Shown here: one piece after another, positions 1 through 5,295 of the stretch
Layout of the letters: each line of letters starts with the position of its first letter
Position numbering within the stretch: position 1 is the first letter of the stretch
NCBI GenBank assembly: GCA_003142355.1
Contig: PLMF01000084.1
Location: 649-7,404 of the forward strand
Source: Bryobacterales bacterium
Lineage (GTDB): Bacteria > Acidobacteriota > Terriglobia > Bryobacterales > Bryobacteraceae
Direction of reading: 5' to 3'
DNA length: 6,756 bases
Translations under genes and position numbers: made by a program
Notes under the pieces: generated by a model
The model's database searches: none
The model's input: only the letters and a program-made list of their open reading frames with translations
Told to the model about the DNA's origin: nothing

Positions 1-1566
1 CTCGAGTTCTACCTGGCCGACCTGGGCATCCTCGCCAACGGCTCCGTGGCGGCGGCCCTCTACCCGAGCTATCCGTCCAAGGACTTGGTTCGCACCTTGG
101 AAACCGTGGGGGCGTGCGCGGCTTTCATCGAAAGTCCGGAGATGCTCGAAGTGCTGCGGCAGGCGCCGGTTCGACACTGGATTCTGCTGACCGGACGGGC
201 CGCGGGCGCACTCGCACTGGAGGACCTCCGCGAGATCGGCCGCAAGGCGCTCCAGCTAGACCCGGCCCTGACGGAGCGGCTATGCTCGGAACTCGACCCG
301 TCCGACCCCGCGATCTTGTATCTGACTTCCGGCGCCACCGGAGAGCCCAAGATGGCGCTCGTGACGCACCATGCCATCGTGTCCAACATCGACATGGGTC
401 CGGCGGCGCTGCCCATGGGGCCGGCAGATGCCACCGTGGTCTTTCTGCCATCGGCGCACATCGCGCAACGCGTGGTGATGGAATTTCTGCCGCTTCGCTG
501 CGGCATGCCGGTGACCTTTGCCGAGAGCCTTTTGAAGCTGCCCCAGGAAATCCGCCGGGTGCGCCCCACCATTCTGCTGGCGCCCCCGCGCATGTGGGAG
601 CGTATTTACTCCTCCATCTGCACGGAACTGCGCAAGCGCCCCGCTCCGGCGCGGAAGCTGTTCTATGGCGCGCTGGGGCTGGCGCTGGCGGCGGCGCGCT
701 ACCGCCGGGCGGGCAAGCCGGTTCCGGTGCGAATTCGCGCACCCTTGAAATTGGCCGACCGGCTTCTCTTCCGCAAGATCCGCGAGCGCTTTGGCGGGCG
801 CCTGCGGGTGCCTTGTTCGGGCGCGGCGCCGCTGGGCAAAAACCTGGCCGAGTTCTACGAAGCTATCGGCATGCCGCTCATCGAAGGCTATGGATTGACC
901 GAGGGCGGCGTGGCCACTCTGAATCCGCTCGACCGCCCCAAGCCGGGCAGCATTGGGAAGCCGCTGGCCGGCATCGAGGTGCGGTTCCTCGAGGACGGCG
1001 AGATGCTCATCAAAAGCCCCTGTCTGTTCTCCGGCTACCTGAACGATCCCCAGACCACCGCCGAAGTGCTGCGGGACGGCTGGCTGCACACCGGCGACCT
1101 GGGCCACGTCGACGACGAAGGCTACATTTTCATCACGGGCCGCAAAAAGGAGTTGATCGTCTCTTCCACTGGAAAAAAGATATACCCCGCTCGCGTGGAG
1201 AATCTCTTCAAGATGGAGCCGCTGGTCAGCCAGGTGCTGCTGATTGGGGACCGGCTGCCGTTCCTCACCGCGCTTTTCACCATCAATTCCGCCGCCGCCG
1301 ATACGTTGAAAGGGATGGAGCCGTGGAGGGGCCGTCCGGCTGCCGAAATCGCCCAGGCGCCGCCGGTGCTCGCCGAGATCCGCAAAGCGGTGGCGCGCGT
1401 GAACAAACAGCTTGCGCCGTTTGAGCAGGTGCGCAAATACCGCGTGCTGGCGCGCGATTTTTCCATCGAGCAGGGCGAACTGACCGCCACCATGAAGATC
1501 CGGCGCGCCCAGGCGCTGGCCAACTGCAAGGCCCACATCGACGAGCTCTACGCCGGCCGGGAATAG
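1..1566 (+). CDS. long-chain acyl-CoA synthetase (AMP-forming), 5' end cut off by window edge
   Basis: The protein belongs to the acyl-adenylate-forming family, which activates a fatty acid with ATP to an acyl-AMP and transfers it to CoA. The frame is open from base 1, so a GTG at 46 is internal and the gene starts upstream. 521 codons are present and roughly 80-100 N-terminal residues should be missing for a ~600-residue family. Visible motifs are: the P-loop-like YLTSGATGEPK at 319-351; SGAAPL followed by GYGLTEGG near 886; the ATP-ribose-binding aspartate of HTGDLG (codon 1096); the hinge region GRKKELIVSSTGKKIYP near 1138-1188; and the C-terminal LTATMKIRR, whose lysine (codon 1495) matches the adenylation lysine. 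The P-loop reads PKM where PKG is usual. The layout resembles the FadD15-type long-chain enzymes, but the exact substrate cannot be told. It ends with TAG, directly against the cinA-derived repeat. Confidence 0.93.
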   Translation, partial: LEFYLADLGILANGSVAAALYPSYPSKDLVRTLETVGACAAFIESPEMLEVLRQAPVRHWILLTGRAAGALALEDLREIGRKALQLDPALTERLCSELDPSDPAILYLTSGATGEPKMALVTHHAIVSNIDMGPAALPMGPADATVVFLPSAHIAQRVVMEFLPLRCGMPVTFAESLLKLPQEIRRVRPTILLAPPRMWERIYSSICTELRKRPAPARKLFYGALGLALAAARYRRAGKPVPVRIRAPLKLADRLLFRKIRERFGGRLRVPCSGAAPLGKNLAEFYEAIGMPLIEGYGLTEGGVATLNPLDRPKPGSIGKPLAGIEVRFLEDGEMLIKSPCLFSGYLNDPQTTAEVLRDGWLHTGDLGHVDDEGYIFITGRKKELIVSSTGKKIYPARVENLFKMEPLVSQVLLIGDRLPFLTALFTINSAAADTLKGMEPWRGRPAAEIAQAPPVLAEIRKAVARVNKQLAPFEQVRKYRVLARDFSIEQGELTATMKIRRAQALANCKAHIDELYAGRE

Positions 1567-1662
1567 GCAATCCGCCGCCGCAGCAGGTCGAGCGCCATCT
1601 GCACGGTGAAGAGCCGGATACGCTGGCGGTCGCCGAGGAACCGGCGGTGCTCGGTGTGTGCG
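1567..1662. repeat. 96-bp direct repeat, copy A (cinA tail duplicate)
   Basis: This copy is identical, base for base as read by eye, to 2472-2567 in the same orientation, at an offset of 905 bp. It begins immediately after the stop codon of the acyl-CoA synthetase gene. Bases upstream of it do not match those upstream of the other copy. The two copies bracket the toxin-antitoxin module. Confidence 0.95.
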
Positions 1663-1704
1663 ACGGCAGTGACGGAGAGCGCAAAGGTCGAACTGGTGCA
1701 GCGG
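1567..1704 (-). pseudogene. remnant of the 3' end of cinA (PncC domain)
   Basis: Read on the minus strand, this stretch encodes a piece of the CinA C-terminal domain. Bases 1567-1662 are identical to cinA bases 2472-2567. Bases 1663-1704 then align to 2640-2681 at 33 of 42 positions. The jump between the blocks skips 72 bp, equal to codons 355-378 of cinA, and keeps the frame: STFALSVTAV here corresponds to STYALAVTGV in CinA and is followed directly by AHTEHRRFLGDRQ. The skipped part contains the conserved GPGGG. The frame is open only from about 1739 (a stop at 1737-1739) to a stop at 1548-1550, inside the 3' end of the acyl-CoA synthetase gene on the other strand. No ATG, GTG or TTG start was found between the upstream stop and the homology. 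It is therefore a gene fragment, not a working gene. Confidence 0.8.
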
Positions 1705-1790
1705 ATACGCTCCGTCCATCCCCGGTCTTCCCCCTCCTAAGCCGTTTCCGGCAATCGGGCATCATCGCCAGATGCGGAACGACTGCGGAG

Positions 1791-1807
1791 TATACTGGCT
1801 AGAGGAG
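1791..1807 (+). promoter_or_regulatory. putative -10 box and ribosome binding site of the toxin-antitoxin module
   Basis: TATACT at 1791-1796 fits a sigma-70-type -10 box in otherwise GC-rich sequence. No good -35 box lies 17 bp upstream (the bases there read ccagat). The -10 sits inside the 8-bp perfect palindrome AGTATACT (1789-1796), a possible part of an operator for self-repression. GAGGAG at 1802-1807 is a strong Shine-Dalgarno sequence five bases before the GTG at 1813. If the -10 is right, transcription would begin around 1803, giving a very short or absent leader, which is a reason for caution about the promoter. Confidence 0.4.
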
Positions 1808-1812
1808 AACAA

Positions 1813-2031
1813 GTGGCTACCGCGACCAAACCACGACGCCCTGCCGTAGCGGTGACGAGAGGGAAGAACGGCTCGAACCCGCAGGTTGCGGCGGAGTTCG
1901 CCGCCGGCTCGCTGGAGGCTGAATTGTCAGCTATTGGGAAGGCGGTGCCGGCCCGAGAGTGGGCGAAAGTCCCCGCCGACTACTTCGCTAACCTCGACCA
2001 CTACCTCCACGGAGCACCGAAAAGGAAGTGA
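1813..2031 (+). CDS. putative antitoxin partner of PIN-domain toxin, 72 aa
   Basis: I do not recognise a named family. The GTG start is chosen because GAGGAG lies five bases upstream. The N-terminus (about residues 1-22) is basic and rich in Thr, Pro, Arg and Lys, and could contact DNA or be disordered. The middle (about 24-45) is Ala/Glu-rich and probably helical. The C-terminus reads VPADYFANLDHYLHG, a kind of tail I associate with small proteins encoded before PIN toxins. No clear AbrB, MetJ/Arc or Phd fold can be read off. Its stop overlaps the start of the PIN gene by 4 nt (GTGA), the usual antitoxin-then-toxin arrangement. By inference it binds and neutralises the PIN protein and may repress the shared promoter. 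It could instead be an unrelated small protein, but length, order and overlap argue for an antitoxin. Confidence 0.65.
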   Translation: MATATKPRRPAVAVTRGKNGSNPQVAAEFAAGSLEAELSAIGKAVPAREWAKVPADYFANLDHYLHGAPKRK

Positions 2032-2438
2032 GGCTGGTCTTCGCGGACACGCTCTACTGGGGTGCGGCACTTCATCCGCAGGATCAGTACCGCGCGCAGA
2101 TAATCCGCTCTCGGGAGGCGCTTGGACAAATCCGCCTGGTTACGACCGACGAGGTGCTGACTGAACTTCTGGACGGCTTGGCTCAGCGCGGCACGCATCT
2201 GCGGGAGGGGGCAGCCCGGGCGGTCCGTACGATCCTGGACGACCGGCGCGTGACGGTTCATCCGCAGTCGCGTGAATCCTTTTTGGCGGGCCTGCGTTTG
2301 TATGAGCAGCGCGCTGACAAGGGTTACAGCCTGGTGGACTGCATATCCATGACGACGATGCGGCGCCAGGGGATTCTGGAAATCCTGACCAACGATCACC
2401 ATTTCATACAAGAAGGCTTTCGAGTCGTCCTCGGTTGA
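2028..2438 (+). CDS. VapC-like PIN-domain ribonuclease toxin, 136 aa
   Basis: The length and acidic residues fit the PIN nuclease family, whose toxin members cut RNA with Mg2+ or Mn2+ and stop translation. The N-terminal VFADTLYW carries D7. VLTELL carries E46, YSLVDCIS carries D104, and TNDHHF carries D123, so the expected four-acid active site appears complete. The C-terminal TNDHHFIQEGFRVVL pattern is typical of VapC-type proteins. The start is GTG at 2028, overlapping the upstream stop by 4 nt, and it has no separate strong ribosome binding site, so translation is probably coupled to the antitoxin gene. The gene ends 17 bp before the stop codon of the convergent cinA. By eye its GC content is a little lower than that of its neighbours, compatible with acquisition. 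Toxicity and the RNA target are inferred, not shown. Confidence 0.85.
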   Translation: MRLVFADTLYWGAALHPQDQYRAQIIRSREALGQIRLVTTDEVLTELLDGLAQRGTHLREGAARAVRTILDDRRVTVHPQSRESFLAGLRLYEQRADKGYSLVDCISMTTMRRQGILEILTNDHHFIQEGFRVVLG

Positions 2439-2469
2439 GACGCTGGGTGCCCCCCTCAGCCGCAGCGTC
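2439..2469. terminator. possible hairpin between convergent vapC-like gene and cinA
   Basis: GACGCTG at 2439-2445 is the exact inverse of CAGCGTC at 2463-2469, giving a 7-bp stem with a 17-nt loop that contains the cinA stop codon. It sits where a bidirectional terminator would be useful, but there is no T-run on either side and the loop is long. The assignment is weak. Confidence 0.2.
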
Positions 2470-3700
2470 CCGCAATCCGCCGCCGCAGCAGGTCGAGCGC
2501 CATCTGCACGGTGAAGAGCCGGATACGCTGGCGGTCGCCGAGGAACCGGCGGTGCTCGGTGTGTGCGCCGGCGTCATCGGCGATGGCGATGTAAACGGAG
2601 CCCACAGGCTTGGATTCGCTTCCGCCACCGGGACCTGCTACGCCGGTGACGGCCAGCGCGTAGGTCGAGCCGGTGCGGCGGCGCGCGCCCGCGGCCATGG
2701 CTTCGGCGGCTTCCTGGCTCACGGCGCCGTGCTGATCGAGGACCTCGGGGGGCACGCCGAGGAGTTCCACCTTCATGGCGTTGGCGTACGTGATGAAGCC
2801 GCCCACGAAGTAGTCCGAGCTGCCGGGAACCGACGTGAGGCGCTCACCCAACATGCCGCCGGTGCAGCTTTCGGCCACTGAGACGGTGGCGCGGCGGCCG
2901 CGCAGGAGATTGCCGACGACGACCTCGAGCGGGTCGCCGTTGCGGGAGTAGAGGTGGTCGCCCAGCAGTTGTTCGATGGGGGCGGCCACCTCCGCCAGAA
3001 GGGCCTCGGCCTCGGCTTCGGTGGCGCAGCGGGCCCGCAGGTGGACCTGAATTTCGCCGTTGGCCGCCAGGATGGTGGTGACCGGGTTCTGGTACTTGCG
3101 ATAGACCGGCGAGATAAGCTGATCGAGATCGGATTCCGGCATGCCGGCCACGCGCAGCACTACCGTACGAATCGCCTGTGGGGGCGCCAGGCGCCTGAGG
3201 CGCGGCAGACATTCGCGCTCGAACATCGACTTCAACTCGTGCGGCGGGCCGGGCAACAGCATCGCCACCGAGCCGGATTCTTCGATCCACTGGCCCGGCG
3301 CGGTGCCGCGGTCGTTGGGAAGAATCTCCGCGCCTTCGATGATGAAGGCCTGGCGCTTGTTGACCTCCGCCATCTTGCGCCCGGCCCGCGCGAAACGGCG
3401 TTCCAGCGCCTCGGCGATCTCCGCATGAAAGACGAGCTGGCGGCCCAGCGCCTGGGCCACGGCTTCGCGCGTGACGTCGTCTTCGGTGGGGCCCAGGCCG
3501 CCGGAGAGAATCACGATTTCCGAGCGCGCCAGCGCCTGGCGGATGGCGGCGGCGAGACGATCGCGGTGGTCGCCGACCACGCACTTGGCGACTACTTCGA
3601 CGCCCAGGTTGTTCAGCTCGCCGGTGACATAGAGCGAGTTGGTATCGACGCGCTCGGGCGTCAGCATCTCGGAGCCGACCGCAATGATTTCAGCGTTCAT
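2456..3700 (-). CDS. cinA: CinA: competence/damage-inducible protein with C-terminal NMN deamidase domain
   Basis: The 414-residue length is normal for CinA. The N-terminal MoCF-biosynthesis-like domain (about 1-170) shows IIAVGSEML (5-13), DTNS (19-22), SGGLGPTEDDVT (66-77) and LLPGPPHE. In the family it is linked to ADP-ribose pyrophosphatase activity. The C-terminal PncC domain (about 262-410) deamidates nicotinamide mononucleotide in pyridine nucleotide salvage. It carries VAESCTGG with the probable catalytic S278, then TYANAMK, and AVTGVAGPGGG (350-360). Both halves look intact. The ATG shares one base with the TAA of the upstream propeller gene, and the preceding bases are pyrimidine-rich, so expression likely depends on coupling. 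It is the last gene of the minus-strand operon. Its final 32 or so codons before GRCG lie within the 96-bp repeat. A role in DNA uptake is not implied by the sequence alone. Confidence 0.95.
   Translation of the reverse strand: MNAEIIAVGSEMLTPERVDTNSLYVTGELNNLGVEVVAKCVVGDHRDRLAAAIRQALARSEIVILSGGLGPTEDDVTREAVAQALGRQLVFHAEIAEALERRFARAGRKMAEVNKRQAFIIEGAEILPNDRGTAPGQWIEESGSVAMLLPGPPHELKSMFERECLPRLRRLAPPQAIRTVVLRVAGMPESDLDQLISPVYRKYQNPVTTILAANGEIQVHLRARCATEAEAEALLAEVAAPIEQLLGDHLYSRNGDPLEVVVGNLLRGRRATVSVAESCTGGMLGERLTSVPGSSDYFVGGFITYANAMKVELLGVPPEVLDQHGAVSQEAAEAMAAGARRRTGSTYALAVTGVAGPGGGSESKPVGSVYIAIADDAGAHTEHRRFLGDRQRIRLFTVQMALDLLRRRIAGRCG
2472..2567. repeat. 96-bp direct repeat, copy B (within the 3' end of cinA)
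   Basis: This is the copy inside functional cinA, covering about codons 378-410. It matches 1567-1662 exactly. Past its left end the true CinA finishes with a few more codons (GRCG) that are absent from copy A. Past its right end cinA continues normally, while copy A jumps 72 bp ahead. Confidence 0.95.
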
Positions 3701-4731
3701 TAGAGGAGCGAAAGGGGGCGCTTGATCTGCACGTCCACGCGATAGATGGCATTGGTGGTGGCCACCACCATGGCGCGCGAGGGGGTGAACGCCAGACCCA
3801 CGATTCCAGGTCCGGAGACGAACAGCTCGGCGCGGCGGTCGGGGTCGATGCGGACCACGCCTTTGCGGCCGGAGATGGAGGCGGCCACGTACAGGCGGCC
3901 CTCGGCGTCGAAGGCCATGCCTTGCGGACGGCCGAGGCCGCGATAGAAGACTTCCACGGCGCCGTTTTGCGAAACACGGTGGATGGAATCGAAGCTGGAG
4001 GTGGTGGGACCGGCGACGTAGAGGTAGCCGTCGGGGCCGAACGCCAGGTGGTAGGCGGCGATGGAAGGCTCAAGCGTGGCGAAGACGAAAATCTGGCGGT
4101 CGGGGCTGATCTTGAAGACCGTGCCGCTGCGATCGCCGACATAGAGATTCTGCAGGCCGTCGAAAGCAATTCCGGTGGCAACCCCCATGCCTTCCACGAA
4201 AACGGACATGTTGCCGTTGGGCGTCGCCTGGTACACGAAACCGTCGTAGCGGCTGGAGATGTAGAGCATGCCCTGCGAGTCGAACGCCAGGCCAGTGGCA
4301 TTCATGAGGTCGTTGATGAACGGCTTCATGGTGAAGTTCAGGTCGATCTTGTAGACCGCTACCGGAACTTTCTGGCCGCGCGAGCCGCTGAAGGTGGTGT
4401 AGATATTGCCGAAGGAATCGATGGCCGGGTTGGCGACGGGGTGGAGGTTCTCGGCGACCAAAACGCCGATATCGCAGGCCCAGGAATCGCTGGCCTGCTG
4501 GCCGCTTTGGACCACCAGCCCTCCGGCCGTGGCGCCCTCCGGAACGCGGGCGATCACGAACGCATCCGAGCCAATGATCACGGGCGCGCCGACTTCTCCG
4601 ATGGTGACGTAGGGCCGGTCCGATTTCAGGAAGCCCCGCCCTCGAATCTGCAACTCGCCGCCGGCGATGGCGGCGGGCGGTGTGACCCGAGAAATCTGGG
4701 GCTTAGGATCGGGTGATTTCCGAAGGGGCAT
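3700..4731 (-). CDS. IPT/TIG domain plus six-bladed NHL-type beta-propeller protein, function unknown
   Basis: The first ~90 residues resemble an IPT/TIG immunoglobulin-like domain: ISRVTPPAAIAGGELQIRGRGF at the start, then a VPEGATAGGLVV strand pair. From about residue 100 there are six copies of a propeller repeat with the core pattern (A)FDxxGxLYVA. They lie near residues 103-112, 147-158, 187-198, 229-239, 271-283 and 312-324, spaced about 40-45 residues, as expected for a six-bladed NHL/SMP-30-like propeller. No signal peptide or membrane segment is seen; the N-terminus is charged and proline-rich, so a cytoplasmic location is the simplest reading. The ATG directly follows the pgpA stop (TGAATG), and its own TAA overlaps the cinA ATG by one base. 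Propellers of this sort may bind ligands or proteins, or act as lactonases. No catalytic metal site could be assigned, so no activity is proposed. Confidence 0.85.
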   Translation of the reverse strand: MPLRKSPDPKPQISRVTPPAAIAGGELQIRGRGFLKSDRPYVTIGEVGAPVIIGSDAFVIARVPEGATAGGLVVQSGQQASDSWACDIGVLVAENLHPVANPAIDSFGNIYTTFSGSRGQKVPVAVYKIDLNFTMKPFINDLMNATGLAFDSQGMLYISSRYDGFVYQATPNGNMSVFVEGMGVATGIAFDGLQNLYVGDRSGTVFKISPDRQIFVFATLEPSIAAYHLAFGPDGYLYVAGPTTSSFDSIHRVSQNGAVEVFYRGLGRPQGMAFDAEGRLYVAASISGRKGVVRIDPDRRAELFVSGPGIVGLAFTPSRAMVVATTNAIYRVDVQIKRPLSLL

Positions 4732-5295
4732 TCAATACAGATTGAAGCATCCTGCCAGGAATAACACAAGCGCCGCATACAGGCCAGCCATCACATCGTC
4801 CGCGTTGATTCCGATCCCGCCGGGCAGCGCCTCCAACTGGCGCACGGGCGGGGGCTTCCAAATATCGAAGAGCCGGAAGAGGACGAAGGCGGCCAGGCAG
4901 CTCTTCCAATTGAACGGGTGAGCGCCGGCCAGGGCGATCCACTGCCCGAGCACTTCGTCGACGACCACGAAGCCGGGGTCTTCGATGCCCGTGGCGCGCG
5001 CGGTGACGCCGGCGGCCCACACCGCCGGCCAGAAGCCGATGGCGGCCAGCAGAAGGAAGTGCCACCACGCGAAGCCGGCGTATGCGTGAAGCGCGATTCC
5101 GATCAGAAGCGCGGCCAGCGACCCGGCCGTGCCGGGAGCTATGGGAGCGTACCCGCAACCGAACCAGGTGGAAAGGAGAGCGGCGAGTTTGTGGGGCGGA
5201 CCCCCTGGTCCGCGGCCGACGCCCCCGTCGGCCAGCGGGTCCAGGGGGACCCGCGCGGACCGGGGGGTCCGCCCCACGCTACGGTTCTTCTTCAT
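4732..5295 (-). CDS. pgpA: phosphatidylglycerophosphatase A (PgpA) with repeat-encoded N-terminal insertion
   Basis: PgpA is an inner-membrane enzyme that removes phosphate from phosphatidylglycerophosphate to make phosphatidylglycerol. Family motifs are present in order: FGCGYAPIAPGTAGSLAA (45-62), DPGFVVVDEVLGQW (106-119), FRLFDIWKPPPV (140-151) and GGIGINADDVMAG (159-171), including the acidic DE and DD pairs. Hydrophobic stretches near 60-97 and 168-186 fit membrane segments. At 187 residues it is longer than the usual ~155-170. The excess is residues 7-35, which are encoded exactly by the palindromic element at 5191-5277 and are rich in Gly, Pro and Arg. ATG at 5295 lies inside the end of yacG (17-nt overlap). 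A GTG at 5277 is an alternative start one base past the yacG stop, and both would translate the element. No in-frame ATG, GTG or TTG was found between the element and the first PgpA motif. Confidence 0.9.
   Translation of the reverse strand: MKKNRSVGRTPRSARVPLDPLADGGVGRGPGGPPHKLAALLSTWFGCGYAPIAPGTAGSLAALLIGIALHAYAGFAWWHFLLLAAIGFWPAVWAAGVTARATGIEDPGFVVVDEVLGQWIALAGAHPFNWKSCLAAFVLFRLFDIWKPPPVRQLEALPGGIGINADDVMAGLYAALVLFLAGCFNLY
5191..5277. repeat. 87-bp palindromic element with three-way-junction fold, inside pgpA
   Basis: The outer arms 5191-5214 and 5254-5277 are inverse complements at 23 of 24 positions. Between them lie two separate perfect hairpins. The first has a 7-bp stem (5215-5221 with 5226-5232) and a 4-nt loop; the second has a 7-bp stem (5236-5242 with 5247-5253) and a 4-nt loop. 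The two are joined by three bases (CAG). As DNA or RNA this would form a cloverleaf-like three-way junction. The outer arm carries GGGGCGGACC and its inverse. On the minus strand a GTAG tetranucleotide lies at 5283-5280, two bases outside the arm, a feature shared with REP elements mobilised by RAYT transposases. No second copy occurs in this window. It is probably one member of a dispersed genomic repeat family, but that is inference. Confidence 0.9.

Noticed and set aside
46..1566. GTG at 46 as the true start of the acyl-CoA synthetase.
   Set aside because: The frame is open and homologous upstream of it (YLADLGILANGS matches the family), so the start lies outside the window.
280..1719. Long open frame on the minus strand opposite the acyl-CoA synthetase gene (479 codons).
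   Set aside because: The plus strand encodes an unmistakable adenylate-forming enzyme. The antisense translation has no family motif and is rich in His, Arg and Ala, as expected of a GC-rich shadow frame.
1567..2567. Possible CRISPR or IS-type repeat unit.
   Set aside because: There are only two copies, 905 bp apart, derived from cinA coding sequence, with no transposase or terminal inverted repeats.
2954..3703. Open frame on the plus strand opposite cinA (249 codons).
   Set aside because: It is antisense to well-conserved CinA motifs and shows no recognisable domain; GC-rich antisense frames stay open by codon bias.
3753..3770. Perfect 18-bp palindrome tggtggtggccaccacca.
   Set aside because: It lies within the propeller gene and encodes the run M-V-V-A-T-T; runs of GTG/GCC/ACC codons can make such a palindrome by chance, and nothing around it suggests a binding site.
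3922..4716. Open frame on the plus strand opposite the propeller gene (264 codons).
   Set aside because: The minus strand has six regular propeller repeats, while this frame has only low-complexity mirrored repeats of them.
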